NCBI GenBank assembly: GCA_963973915.1
Contig: CAXBBM010000004.1
Span: 186,001-250,000 of the forward strand
Length of the DNA stretch: 64,000 nt
Reading direction: 5' to 3'
From: Polycyclovorans sp002706265
GTDB lineage: Bacteria; Pseudomonadota; Gammaproteobacteria; Nevskiales; Nevskiaceae
In this document: in pieces, positions 44,449 to 53,877 of the stretch
Position numbering within the stretch: the stretch's first letter is position 1
Layout of the letters: the number at the start of each line of letters is the position of its first letter
Translations under genes and position numbers: made by a program
The notes under the pieces: model-generated
The model's input: only the letters and a program-made list of their open reading frames with translations
Database searches by the model: none
What the model was told of the DNA's origin: nothing

Positions 44449-45528
44449 TCACTCGGCGGCAGCCAAGAACAGGCTCGCCTGCCGGCCCGGCGCTGCCTCG
44501 GCGGGGGCCAGCCGCCCCTCAAGCCCCACCCCCACCAGACGATAGCGGGTGTCGGCGGGCGGGCCGACGCGGGCCAGCAGCCCCAGCGCCAGCCGCCGCA
44601 GGTCGTCGGCGCAGGTGGGCGGGCTTGCCGGCGTGATGCTGCGCGTGAGGATGCGAAAGTCGGCCGTCTTGAGCTTGAGCACCACGGTGCGCCCGCGCCA
44701 GCCATGCGTCTCGGCGGCGGCCCAGGTTTTCTCAGCCATGCGCTGGATGTGCGGGGCCAATTGGTGCTGTGGCAGATCCTCGGCAAAGGTGTCTTCAGCC
44801 GAGATCGAGCGGCGCGGTCGGTCGGGGTTGACCGGGTGGTCGTCAATGCCGTGGGCCAGCGCTGACAGGCGCCGCCCCCAGCGGCCGAAGCGGGCATCCA
44901 GGGCGCCGGCGTCCAGACGGCGCAGCTCGGCCACGGTGCGCACGCCCAGAGCCGCAAGCCTGTCGTTCATCACCTTGCCGACGCCGGGCAGGCGCGCCAC
45001 CGGCAGCGGCAACAGGAAGGCGTCGATGTCTTTGGGTTTGACCACGCACAGGCCGTCGGGCTTGTTGACGTCGGAGGCGATCTTGGCCAGAAACTTGTTG
45101 GGCGCCACGCCTGCTGAGGCGGTGAGTTGCAGCTCGTCACGAATGCGCGCGCGAATGGCGACGGCCACGGCGGTGGCGCTGGGGAAGCGTCCCAGATGAT
45201 CGGTCACGTCCAGATAGGCTTCGTCCAGCGACAGCGGCTCGACGAGCGGCGTGTGTGCCCGAAAAATGGCGCGCACTTGCCGCGCCACGGCGCGATAGCG
45301 GGTGAAGTTGGGCGGCACGAACAACGCCTCGGGGCACAGCCGCTCGGCACGCACCGCCGGCATGGCCGAGCGGATGCCGAAGGTACGCGCCTCGTACGAG
45401 GCGGCGCAGACCACCGACCGCGCGCCTTTCCACGCCACCACCACCGGCCGCCCGCGCAGGGCAGGGTCGTCACGCTGCTCGACCGAGGCGTAGAAGGCGT
45501 CCATGTCGACGTGGATGATTTTGCGCAC
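44449..45528 (-). CDS. dinB: DNA polymerase IV (translesion)
   Basis: A 359-residue Y-family polymerase. Catalytic acids are Asp8 in HVDMDAFYASVEQ and Asp102-Glu103 in SLDEAYLD. The fingers/thumb motifs SAGVAPNKFLAKIASD and KPWD-like ARLPGVGKVM (helix-hairpin-helix) are in place. A little-finger domain occupies about 235-345. It copies past damaged bases. The divergent ABC transporter start is 168 bp away. I saw no LexA box with certainty. Confidence 0.95.
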   Translation of the reverse strand: MRKIIHVDMDAFYASVEQRDDPALRGRPVVVAWKGARSVVCAASYEARTFGIRSAMPAVRAERLCPEALFVPPNFTRYRAVARQVRAIFRAHTPLVEPLSLDEAYLDVTDHLGRFPSATAVAVAIRARIRDELQLTASAGVAPNKFLAKIASDVNKPDGLCVVKPKDIDAFLLPLPVARLPGVGKVMNDRLAALGVRTVAELRRLDAGALDARFGRWGRRLSALAHGIDDHPVNPDRPRRSISAEDTFAEDLPQHQLAPHIQRMAEKTWAAAETHGWRGRTVVLKLKTADFRILTRSITPASPPTCADDLRRLALGLLARVGPPADTRYRLVGVGLEGRLAPAEAAPGRQASLFLAAAE

Positions 45529-45696
45529 CCGGCAACGCTACCCGATCAGCCCGGCACCGGGCGCACCTGCCGGGTCACGGCAGACCCGTCCTTGCCCGGT
45601 TCGGCACCGTCACCACGCCCCGGACAGCCTTGGAAGCCGTAGCATGCCGCTGCCGTCGCGGCGGCGCCTCGCGACCTTTCACGATCAGGAGCTTTC

Positions 45697-46647
45697 GTGT
45701 CCGTCATCCTCTCCATCCAGAACCTGGGCAAGACCTACGCCTCGGGCTTCGAGGCCTTGAAGGACGTGAGCCTCGACATCCGGCGCGGTGAAATCTTCGC
45801 CCTGCTCGGCCCCAACGGGGCTGGCAAGACCACGCTGATCGGCATTGTCTGCGGCATCGTCAACGGCAGCGCCGGCCGGGTGTGCGTCGATGGCCACGAC
45901 ATCGCCCGCGACTTTCGCGCCGCGCGCGCCAAGATCGGGCTGGTGCCGCAGGAGCTGTCGACCGACGCCTTCGAAACCGTATGGGCCACCACGCGGTTCT
46001 CGCGTGGCCTGTTCGGCAAGCCGCACAACGACGCGCACATTGAACGGGTGCTGCGCGAGCTGTCGCTGTGGGACAAGCGCGGCGACAAAATCATGACGCT
46101 GTCCGGGGGCATGAAGCGGCGCGTGATGATCGCCAAGGCATTGGCCCATGAACCCGAGATTCTGTTCCTCGACGAGCCCTCCGCCGGGGTCGATGTGGCG
46201 CTGCGCCGCGACATGTGGGCCATGGTGCGGCGCCTGCGCGACGCGGGCGTGACCATCATCCTCACCACGCACTACATTGAGGAGGCCGAGGAAATGGCCG
46301 ACCGCATCGGCGTGATCCACGGCGGAAAACTGATCCTCGTCGAAGACACGGCCGTGCTGATGCAGAAGCTCGGCAAGAAGCAGCTGACCCTGCACTTGCA
46401 GCACCCGCTGGCGCAGTTGCCCGCGGGCCTGGCACGCGATGCCCTGCAAGACGCCCGGGACGGCACTCTGGTGCTGGCCGACGACGGCAACACCCTGATC
46501 TACACCTACGACAGCCAGACCGAGCAGACCGGCATCGCGGCATTGCTGCGGCGGCTGGCGGAGCTGAACATCGACTTCAAGGGCCTGCGTTCCAGCGAAA
46601 GTTCGCTGGAGGATATTTTCGTCAATCTGCTGAAGGAGCACGCATGA
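45697..46647 (+). CDS. ABC transporter ATP-binding protein (YadG-like)
   Basis: A 316-residue ATPase: Walker A GPNGAGKT (38-45), signature LSGGM (135-139), Walker B ILFLDE (155-160) and switch histidine in TTHYIEEAEE. The C-terminal 80 residues are the extra domain typical of ABC-2 type exporters. Start is GTG. It overlaps the permease gene by 4 bp, forming a two-gene exporter of unknown substrate, similar in layout to E. coli yadGH. Confidence 0.92.
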   Translation: MSVILSIQNLGKTYASGFEALKDVSLDIRRGEIFALLGPNGAGKTTLIGIVCGIVNGSAGRVCVDGHDIARDFRAARAKIGLVPQELSTDAFETVWATTRFSRGLFGKPHNDAHIERVLRELSLWDKRGDKIMTLSGGMKRRVMIAKALAHEPEILFLDEPSAGVDVALRRDMWAMVRRLRDAGVTIILTTHYIEEAEEMADRIGVIHGGKLILVEDTAVLMQKLGKKQLTLHLQHPLAQLPAGLARDALQDARDGTLVLADDGNTLIYTYDSQTEQTGIAALLRRLAELNIDFKGLRSSESSLEDIFVNLLKEHA

Positions 46648-47477
46648 CCCGCGAGGCAGACGTACCCGGCAACCCGCGCAAGGCGGGCCGCGAACGGGCC
46701 GCCACGACCGGCGCCCTCAACCTGTACGCCATTCGCGCGATCTATCTCTTCGAGATGGCGCGCTGGTTCCGCACCTTCATGCAGAGCGCCGCTTCGCCGG
46801 TGATCTCCACCTCGCTGTACTTCGTCGTTTTCGGCGCGGCCATCGGCAGCCGCATGGGCGAGATCGATGGCGTGCCCTACGGCGCCTTCATCATTCCCGG
46901 CCTGGTGATGCTGACGCTGCTCACCCAGAGCATCTCCAATGCCTCGTTCGGCATCTACATGCCCAAGTGGTCGGGCACCATTTACGAAGTGTTGTCGGCG
47001 CCGGTGTCGGCCACCGAGGTGGTGATGGGCTACGCCGGCGCGGCCGCCACCAAGTCGGTGCTGCTGGGACTGATCATTCTCGCCACCGCGCGGCTGTTCG
47101 TGGCCTACGAGATTGCCCACCCGGTCTGGATGCTGGGCTTTCTGGTGCTGACGGCGATCACCTTCAGCCTGTTCGGTTTCATCATCGGCATCTGGGCCGA
47201 CAACTTCGAAAAGCTGCAGGTGATTCCGCTGATGATCGTCACGCCGCTGGCGTTTCTCGGCGGCAGTTTCTACTCGATCAACATGCTGCCGGCGTTCTGG
47301 CAGAAGGTCGCCCTGATCAACCCGGTGGTGTACCTGATCAGCGGCTTCCGCTGGAGCTTCTTCGGCGTTGCCGATGTCAGCGTGGGCCTCAGCCTGGCGA
47401 TGATTGGCCTGTTTCTGGCGATCTGCCTGGGCGTGATCGTGTGGATCTTCCGCACCGGCTACCGGATCAGACCCTGA
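46644..47477 (+). CDS. ABC-2 type permease (YadH-like)
   Basis: A 277-residue membrane protein with six membrane segments and the ABC-2 motif block FLGGSFYSINMLPAFWQKVALINPVVYLIS region. The N-terminus (about 25 residues) is basic and soluble, ahead of a conserved RWFRTFMQS. It pairs with the ATPase by an ATGA overlap. Confidence 0.92.
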   Translation: MTREADVPGNPRKAGRERAATTGALNLYAIRAIYLFEMARWFRTFMQSAASPVISTSLYFVVFGAAIGSRMGEIDGVPYGAFIIPGLVMLTLLTQSISNASFGIYMPKWSGTIYEVLSAPVSATEVVMGYAGAAATKSVLLGLIILATARLFVAYEIAHPVWMLGFLVLTAITFSLFGFIIGIWADNFEKLQVIPLMIVTPLAFLGGSFYSINMLPAFWQKVALINPVVYLISGFRWSFFGVADVSVGLSLAMIGLFLAICLGVIVWIFRTGYRIRP

Positions 47478-47538
47478 TGCCTGATCACTGCCGCTCGCAC
47501 CCCGAGGCGGTCGGCCCCTCGCACGCCGGCGGTGGGCC

Positions 47539-47871
47539 ATGAAGCCCTGGCTGTTCCTGTCGGTGGCCATCGTGGCCGAAGTCATTGCCACCTCCGGTCT
47601 GAAGGCCAGCGATGGCTTCACCCGCCTGTGGCCCTCGGTGCTGGTGGTGGTGGGCTACAGCATTGCCTTCTACTGCCTGAGCCTGGCGCTGCGCGCCATT
47701 CCCGTGGGCATTGCCTATGCCATCTGGGCCGGCCTGGGCGTGGTGCTGATCACCGTTGCGGCGTGGCTGCTGTTCGGCCAGCGGCTGGATGCGGCGGCGC
47801 TGATCGGCATGAGCCTGATCGTGGCGGGCGTGGTGGTGATGAACGTGTTCTCGAAAACCGTCGCCCACTGA
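47539..47871 (+). CDS. Small multidrug resistance (SMR) transporter
   Basis: A 110-residue four-helix protein. Glu14 in VAIVAEVIATSGLK is the essential proton- and drug-binding residue, and AYAIWAGLGVVLI carries the conserved tryptophan of helix 3. The sequence matches the EmrE/QacE branch more than the guanidinium (Gdx/SugE) branch, by eye. It follows the ABC exporter by 61 bp and may share its transcript. Confidence 0.88.
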   Translation: MKPWLFLSVAIVAEVIATSGLKASDGFTRLWPSVLVVVGYSIAFYCLSLALRAIPVGIAYAIWAGLGVVLITVAAWLLFGQRLDAAALIGMSLIVAGVVVMNVFSKTVAH

Positions 47872-47884
47872 TCGGCCGACACGC

Positions 47885-48793
47885 TCAGCCGGCGATGGCG
47901 GGCCGGCGCAGGCGCGAGAGCAAGCCCATGACCCGCTCGGCCACCGAGCGCTCGCCCACGTCGCGTATCGGCTCGACACGGTGCGCGTCCCGCAGGCCGG
48001 GCGCGTTTCGCAGCGAGCGATGATGCCGCAGGGCGCTGGCAAGGCTGGCGCCCAGCGGACCGCGCCGCAGCGGCTTGGGCAGCAGGCGGTAGACCTGCCC
48101 CTGATTGATGAGCCCGACAAACAGACTGACGTCCTGAAACGGCGTGAGCACCAGGCTGACGATCTCTGGCCGCTGGGCCTTCAGGCCCTTCAGCATGCCG
48201 GCCACGTGCTCGCCGCCCACCACCAGATCCGAAACGATGACGCCGACCGGGTGGGCGTCGATCAGCGCCATGGCGGCATCGATGGACCGCGCATCATGCA
48301 CCGTGACCGACTCGCCGAGCAGGCCCTTGACGGCCAGCGCCACCTCGGGGTCATCGTCGATCACCAGCACCGTCTCGGCGTGGGCCTGGCGCAGGCCAGG
48401 GTCGACCGGCGCGGTCAATGACAGGGCAATGCGCGCCGCCTCGTCCACGGTCTGGCGCAGGTTCGCGGCGTCCCAGGGTTTGTGGATGAAACGAAAAATC
48501 TCGCCTTCGTTGACGCTGGCAACCACCGCGTCAAGCTCGGAATATCCCGTCAACAGCAGCCGCATGCTCTGCGGCGAGCGCTGCCGCACCTCGCGCAGAA
48601 AGGCCGCGCCGCTCATGATCGGCATCCGCTGGTCCGAAATCACCACCTGGGCGGGTGCGGCATCGAGCATGGTCAGGGCTTCGCGGGCATCGGTGGTCAT
48701 GCGCACGTCGTAGGCGCCGCGAAACAGCATGGCCAGCGACCGCAGAATGCGCGCCTCGTCGTCCACCAGCATCAATGTGGGGCGCGGGCTCAT
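47885..48793 (-). CDS. Double-receiver response regulator
   Basis: A 302-residue protein with two receiver domains. REC1 has the acidic pair in LVDDEAR, phosphoacceptor Asp54 in ISDQRMPIMSG and Lys in FIHKPW. REC2 (about 141-255) has VIDDDPE, Asp189 in IVSDLVVGG and a lysine in LLPKPL. No DNA-binding or enzymatic output domain follows, so it probably works through protein contacts. Its start overlaps the stop of the histidine kinase gene by 4 bp. Confidence 0.88.
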   Translation of the reverse strand: MSPRPTLMLVDDEARILRSLAMLFRGAYDVRMTTDAREALTMLDAAPAQVVISDQRMPIMSGAAFLREVRQRSPQSMRLLLTGYSELDAVVASVNEGEIFRFIHKPWDAANLRQTVDEAARIALSLTAPVDPGLRQAHAETVLVIDDDPEVALAVKGLLGESVTVHDARSIDAAMALIDAHPVGVIVSDLVVGGEHVAGMLKGLKAQRPEIVSLVLTPFQDVSLFVGLINQGQVYRLLPKPLRRGPLGASLASALRHHRSLRNAPGLRDAHRVEPIRDVGERSVAERVMGLLSRLRRPAIAG

Positions 48794-50145
48794 GCGGCCA
48801 CCGCGCCTTGCGGCGCATGGGCCACAACTTCGGGCTGGGCGCGGGACCGGCGCGGCAGGCTGAGCATGAAACGGGTGCCAATGCCCAGCCTGGAGACCAC
48901 GTCGAGGCGTCCACCGTGGGCTTCGGCGATCTGGTAGCTGATCGACAGGCCCAGGCCCGTACCCTGGCCCACCGGCTTGGTGGTGAAGAACGGGTCGAAA
49001 ATTTTCTTCAGGTGCTCGGGCGCGATGCCGGCGCCGTTGTCTTGCACACTGACGCGCACCCAGTCGTTGTCGGCTTCGCTCTTGACCAAGATCTTGCCCC
49101 CTTGTTCGGCCACCGCCTGCGCGGCGTTGGTGATGAGGTTGAGCAGCACCTGGTTGATCTGCGACGGTGAACATTCCACCGTCGGCAGATCGGCCAGCCG
49201 GCGAACGATCTCGACGCGGTTCTTCAACACGTTGTTGGCGATCATCAGGGTTTGTTCGACGCAGTCATTGAGCGACACCTCAGTGACGCGGGCCTGGTCC
49301 AGGCGCGAGAAGTTGCGCAGGTTCACCACCAGATCGCGAATCTGGTCCACGCCGAACAGGGTGTCGTCAAACATGGCCGCGGCATCGTCGAGCAGCGCGG
49401 CCTCGTCTTCGGCCGACGCGCCCTCGATGCGCGCCAACTGGGCGCCGAGCGCCGCTTCGTCAACGGTTTCAGAGACCAGCAGTCGGCCCAGGGCCTGGTA
49501 TTCCTGCAGGCTGTGGCGCAACTCGTCGAACAGGCCCCGCATCATCTCGACGTTGTTGCGCACGTAGCCCAGCGGGGTGTTGATCTCGTGCGCGACGCCG
49601 GCAACCATCTGCCCCAGCGACGCCATTTTTTCGCTTTGCACCAGGGCCGACTGTGAACGCTTCAGCTGGCCGTAGGCGCCGGCCAGCTTGACCGCGCCCT
49701 GCTCCACCCGGGCCCGCAGGGCGGCCAGCAGGTCGAGCACCACGCCCATGCCGAGATAGCGGTCGGTCTGATCGACGATGACGAAGTCTTCGGTCAGCGG
49801 CGTGCCGATGTGCTGGCTCACGTAGGCCACCGCAACCTCCAGCGGCGTGTCGATGCGCACGATCAACGGCCGGTCGTTGAAGATGGCGGTGACCGGCTTG
49901 CCGCCGATCAACTCCCGCCCGAAGCGCCGCAGAAACACGTTGTTGAGCGCGTGCCGGCTCAGCGTGCCCAGCACCCGGCCGTCGGCCACCACCGGCAGGC
50001 ACAAGAGCTTGGCGTAGGCGGGCAGCAGAAAAAGGTCGGCGGCATCATTGACCCGCGTCCCGGCCAGCGTGGGAGCGACATCAAGCCGCAACGCGGCAAT
50101 GTCGGGCGCGATGGGCGCCTCGGTGGGGGTCGGTGCAGTGGCCAT
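48790..50145 (-). CDS. CBS-domain histidine kinase
   Basis: A 451-residue soluble sensor kinase. Residues about 25-145 look like a pair of CBS domains (LPVVADGRVLGTLSRHALNN and VIVDQTDRYLGMGVVLDLLAAL). The phosphoacceptor is His186 in SLGQMVAGVAHEINTPLGYVRNN. The ATPase domain has the N box (LLNLITNAAQAV), G1 (VQDNGAGIA) and G2 (GTGLGLSISY). No membrane segment is present, so it senses a cytoplasmic ligand, probably a nucleotide. The start at 50145 is the first ATG before this domain. Operon with the double-receiver protein. Confidence 0.9.
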   Translation of the reverse strand: MATAPTPTEAPIAPDIAALRLDVAPTLAGTRVNDAADLFLLPAYAKLLCLPVVADGRVLGTLSRHALNNVFLRRFGRELIGGKPVTAIFNDRPLIVRIDTPLEVAVAYVSQHIGTPLTEDFVIVDQTDRYLGMGVVLDLLAALRARVEQGAVKLAGAYGQLKRSQSALVQSEKMASLGQMVAGVAHEINTPLGYVRNNVEMMRGLFDELRHSLQEYQALGRLLVSETVDEAALGAQLARIEGASAEDEAALLDDAAAMFDDTLFGVDQIRDLVVNLRNFSRLDQARVTEVSLNDCVEQTLMIANNVLKNRVEIVRRLADLPTVECSPSQINQVLLNLITNAAQAVAEQGGKILVKSEADNDWVRVSVQDNGAGIAPEHLKKIFDPFFTTKPVGQGTGLGLSISYQIAEAHGGRLDVVSRLGIGTRFMLSLPRRSRAQPEVVAHAPQGAVAA

Positions 50146-50354
50146 GAACACCGCAGTCTGCCCGGCGCAGATTGCGTGCAGATGAAGGTTAGATGAACGG
50201 CCCGCCGGTGGCGCAGCACGCCCCGCACCGGATGCCGAAGCACGTCGAACCTGCAGACTGCCACGACAGGCCGCAGCGGGGCCTGCGCGGCCTGCGCGGC
50301 TCGGGCCGGCGGTGCAGGCGCTACAATCCGCGCCTTCCGTTTTTGGCTGTTTCC

Positions 50355-51944
50355 ATGTCTGAAGTCGCACGAGCTGCGGCGCTGCGGCGCACGTTTGCCA
50401 TCATTTCCCACCCCGACGCGGGCAAGACCACGCTCACCGAGAAGCTGCTGCTGTTCGGCGGTGCGATCCGCCTGGCCGGATCGGTCAAGGGGCGCAAGGC
50501 TGACCGCCACGCCACGTCCGACTGGATGGCGCTGGAGCAGCAGCGCGGCATCTCGATCACGACGTCGGTGATGCAGTTTCCCTACAACGGCAAGATCGTG
50601 AATCTGCTCGACACGCCGGGCCACGAAGATTTCTCGGAAGACACCTACCGCACGCTGACGGCCGTGGACTCGGCGCTGATGGTGATCGACGCCGCCAAGG
50701 GCGTGGAGGCGCGCACCATCAAGCTGATGGAGGTGTGCCGCCTGCGCACCACGCCGATCATCACCTTCGTCAACAAGCTGGACCGGGAGGGCCGCCCGCC
50801 GCTGGAGTTGCTGGATGAAGTGGAGAAGGTGCTCAACATCCGCTGTACGCCGGTCACCTGGCCGATCGGCATGGGGCGCGAGTTCAAGGGGGTTTATCAC
50901 CTGCTGGAAGACCGCTTCTATCTCTACACCGGCGACAAGCACCGGATTTCCGACATCGAAACCGTTGAAGGGCTGCACACGCCGGGCCTGGCCGAGCGTT
51001 TTGGCCGCCCCTACCAGCAGATGCTGGAAGAGATCGAACTGGTGCAGATGGCCGGCGACGGCTTCGACCTGGAGGCCTACCGCCGCGGCGAACTGACGCC
51101 GGTGTTCTTCGGCTCGGGCATCAACAACTTCGGCGTGCGCGAGCTGCTCAACGGCTTCACCGACTGGGCGCCGCCGCCGCAGGGCCGCGAGGCGGTGCCC
51201 CGTGACGTGGCGGCCGATGAGCCGGTGTTTTCAGGCTTCGTGTTCAAGATTCAGGCGAACATGGACCCCAAGCACCGCGACCGCGTGGCCTTTATGCGGG
51301 TGTGCTCGGGCACCTATCGCGAGGGCATGACCCTGCACTCGGTGCGCCTCAAGGGGCCGGTCCGCATCTCGCAGGCGCTCACCTTCATGGCCTCCGACCG
51401 CGAGGCGGTGCAGACCGCTTATCCCGGCGACATCATCGGCCTGCACAACCACGGCACCATCTCGATTGGCGATTCGTTTTCGGAAGGCGAGCAGATTCAG
51501 TTCACCGGAATTCCCAACTTCGCGCCCGATCTGTTCCGCCGCGTAATTCTCAAGGATCCGCTCAAGGCCAAGGCGCTGAACAAGGGTTTGGATCAGCTCT
51601 GCGAGGAAGGCGCTACCCAGGTCTACCGGCCGTTGACCAACAACGACATCATTCTGGGCGCGGTGGGCGTGCTGCAGTTCGAGGTGGTGCAGTACCGGCT
51701 CAAGGACGAGTACAACGTTGAATGCATCTTCGAGCCGGTGCAGGTGCACAGCGCCCGCTGGGTGGACTGCACCGATGCGAAGAAGTGGGCCGATTTCAAA
51801 GACAAGAACGAGCAGCGGCTGGCCATGGACCACCACGGGGCGCTGGTGTATCTGGCGTCGTCGTCGGTCAACCTCGGCATGACCCGCGAGCGCTTCCCTG
51901 ACGTACGCTTTTCCGACACCAAAGAGCAGAGCTTCAGCGCTTGA
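50355..51944 (+). CDS. prfC: Peptide chain release factor 3
   Basis: A 529-residue GTPase that recycles RF1/RF2 after termination. G motifs: SHPDAGKTT (G1), DTPGHEDF (G3) and NKLD (G4). The RF3-specific RQQRGISITTS-like EQQRGISITTS switch is present, and domains 2-3 complete the expected length. ATG 50355 is chosen over upstream in-frame codons because it starts directly before the conserved N-terminus. Confidence 0.96.
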   Translation: MSEVARAAALRRTFAIISHPDAGKTTLTEKLLLFGGAIRLAGSVKGRKADRHATSDWMALEQQRGISITTSVMQFPYNGKIVNLLDTPGHEDFSEDTYRTLTAVDSALMVIDAAKGVEARTIKLMEVCRLRTTPIITFVNKLDREGRPPLELLDEVEKVLNIRCTPVTWPIGMGREFKGVYHLLEDRFYLYTGDKHRISDIETVEGLHTPGLAERFGRPYQQMLEEIELVQMAGDGFDLEAYRRGELTPVFFGSGINNFGVRELLNGFTDWAPPPQGREAVPRDVAADEPVFSGFVFKIQANMDPKHRDRVAFMRVCSGTYREGMTLHSVRLKGPVRISQALTFMASDREAVQTAYPGDIIGLHNHGTISIGDSFSEGEQIQFTGIPNFAPDLFRRVILKDPLKAKALNKGLDQLCEEGATQVYRPLTNNDIILGAVGVLQFEVVQYRLKDEYNVECIFEPVQVHSARWVDCTDAKKWADFKDKNEQRLAMDHHGALVYLASSSVNLGMTRERFPDVRFSDTKEQSFSA

Positions 51945-53212
51945 GCCGGTCCGGTCGCGTGCGCACCGATGCCTTGGCCGCCCTGCGCATCGGCGAGTTC
52001 AGGGCGCTGTCTGCACTGGGGCTGCTGGTGATGATCGCCGTGCAGGCGCAGTCGGTGGCCATCGCCTGGGCGCTGTACCAGATCACCCGCGATCCGCTGG
52101 TGTTGGGGCTGGTGGGGCTGGCCGAAGCGGTGCCGTTCATCAGCCTGGCACTGTTTGGCGGCTATCTGGCGGACCATCGCGACAAGCGCACCTTGATGCG
52201 CATCGCACTCACCTTGATGGTGGCGGCCTCGGGCCTGCTGATCGCCGTCATGCAGACGCCGGTGCGCAACGCCATGGGGCCATGGCAGTGGCTGGGGCTG
52301 GTCTACGGCAGCCTGATGCTCATGGGCCTGGCGCGGGGCTTGTTCTCGCCCTCGGCAACGGCGCTGCGGGCGTTCGTGGTGCCGCGCGCGCTGTACCCCA
52401 ACGCCGCAGCGTGGTCGAGCACTGCCATGCAAAGCGGCATGGTGCTGGGGCCGCTGTTGGGCGGCCTGTCGTACGCCGCCTATGGCCTCACGACCACCTT
52501 GTGGGGCTGCGCCGCGTTGCTGGTGGCGGCCATTGCGCTGTCGCTCTGGCTCAGGCCGCGCCCGCCGCTCAGCCATCGCGCGCAGGGGCAGTCGGTGATG
52601 CAGAACATCGCCGAGGGACTGCAGTTCGTGCGCCGCACGCCGGTGATTCTGTATGCGCTGGCGCTGGACCTGCTGGTGGTGTTGTTCGGCGGGGTGATTG
52701 CCATTCTGCCGATGTTCGCCGAAGAGATTCTGCTGATCGGCCCCGATGCACTCGGCCTGCTGCGCGCCGCGCCGGCGGTCGGGGCCATCATCACCATCCT
52801 CATCTGCACGCGCCACACACCCACTTACCATGCCTGGCGCAACCTGCTGCTGGCGTGCGCGGGATTCGGCGCGGCGACCCTGGTGTTCGCCGTCTCCACC
52901 CACTTCTGGCTGTCGGTGGCCGCGCTGTTTGCCACCGGCGCGTTCGATTCGGTCAGCGTCGTGATCCGCCAAACGCTGCTGCAGATCTACACGCCCGACG
53001 CCCTGCGCGGCCGGGTGCAGTCGGTGAACAGCGTCTTCATCAGCACCTCGAACGAGATCGGCGCCTTCGAGTCGGGACTGGCGGCAAAGCTGCTGGGGGC
53101 CGTGCCCTCGGTGCTGTTCGGCGGGGCGATGACGCTGGGCATCACCGGTCTGATCGGCCACCGGACGCGGTCGCTGCTGCGCCTGAGGGTAACGCCGGAA
53201 TCACAGGGCTGA
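51941..53212 (+). CDS. MFS transporter (EntS-like group)
   Basis: A 423-residue permease with about 12 membrane segments, including GLLVMIAVQAQSVAIAWALYQ at the start and the loop motif GGYLADHRDKRTLMR between helices 2 and 3. It resembles the DHA3/EntS branch, which exports siderophores or drugs. The start is TTG overlapping the prfC stop; a GTG at 51959 is an alternative. Substrate unknown. Confidence 0.8.
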   Translation: MSRSGRVRTDALAALRIGEFRALSALGLLVMIAVQAQSVAIAWALYQITRDPLVLGLVGLAEAVPFISLALFGGYLADHRDKRTLMRIALTLMVAASGLLIAVMQTPVRNAMGPWQWLGLVYGSLMLMGLARGLFSPSATALRAFVVPRALYPNAAAWSSTAMQSGMVLGPLLGGLSYAAYGLTTTLWGCAALLVAAIALSLWLRPRPPLSHRAQGQSVMQNIAEGLQFVRRTPVILYALALDLLVVLFGGVIAILPMFAEEILLIGPDALGLLRAAPAVGAIITILICTRHTPTYHAWRNLLLACAGFGAATLVFAVSTHFWLSVAALFATGAFDSVSVVIRQTLLQIYTPDALRGRVQSVNSVFISTSNEIGAFESGLAAKLLGAVPSVLFGGAMTLGITGLIGHRTRSLLRLRVTPESQG

Positions 53213-53227
53213 GGGGCGCGTCGCCAT

Positions 53228-53254
53228 AAAAAAAGCCCTCGCACTGCGAGGGCT
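53228..53254 (-). terminator. Rho-independent terminator
   Basis: On the minus strand AGCCCTCGC-AGT-GCGAGGGCT is a perfect 9-bp stem followed by seven T. It lies 28 bp after the stop of the glycine-zipper gene, which it should terminate. The convergent MFS gene ends 15 bp on its other side. Confidence 0.93.
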
Positions 53255-53281
53255 GTGGGGCTGTGTTCCGCGCCTGATCGG

Positions 53282-53797
53282 CTATCGCAATTCGAGGTTG
53301 TTGCCCACCACGCGAACCGGCGTGCCCACGCCGATGCCCGCAGTGGAATCGACCGTCACCACCTGCGACCCGCCTTCATCCATGCGCACGGTCACGCGGT
53401 AGTAACTGACGGAGTTGCGACGCTTCTCGATTTCATTGCCGGCAATACCGCCGCCAATGGCACCGGCTGCGGTGGCTGCCTTGTTGCCGCTGCCACTGCC
53501 AAACTGATGCCCGATCACACCGCCCGCCACGGCGCCGGCAATCGCCCCAATCCCGCTGCCCTGACCTTTCTCGGTGACCGCTTCGATATTGCTCACGGTG
53601 CCGCAATTGCTGCAGATCGGTTTCGGTGCGGGTTTCGGTGCGGCCGCAACAGGCGCCGGCTTGGCGGGCGCGGGCGTCGCGGCCTCGGCGGCCTCTTCAG
53701 CCTCTGCCGCAGCGTCGTCGTCCAGTGCGGGCGCACAGGCACTCATGGTCACGACCAGCCCGGTCACCGACATCAATGCAATCCAGTTTTTCAACAT
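53282..53797 (-). CDS. Glycine-zipper outer-membrane lipoprotein (SlyB/Pcp-like)
   Basis: A 171-residue protein with a lipoprotein-like signal ending VTMSAC, an acidic/Pro-Ala-rich spacer, a CSNCGTV pair and a glycine zipper (GIGAIAGAVAGGVIGHQFGSG then AAGAIGGGIAGNEIE) of the 2TM kind. The C-terminal 40 residues form a small beta domain (YRVTVRMDEGG). Such lipoproteins sit in the outer membrane and affect envelope integrity. GGGGAG precedes the ATG; a strong terminator follows. Confidence 0.85.
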   Translation of the reverse strand: MLKNWIALMSVTGLVVTMSACAPALDDDAAAEAEEAAEAATPAPAKPAPVAAAPKPAPKPICSNCGTVSNIEAVTEKGQGSGIGAIAGAVAGGVIGHQFGSGSGNKAATAAGAIGGGIAGNEIEKRRNSVSYYRVTVRMDEGGSQVVTVDSTAGIGVGTPVRVVGNNLELR

Positions 53798-53877
53798 GAT
53801 GAAAATCTCCCCTGAAAATGATGGTGGCAGCGTAGTCCCCAAATATGAGCCCGCTCTGAACCGTCGCTAAAGGCGTC

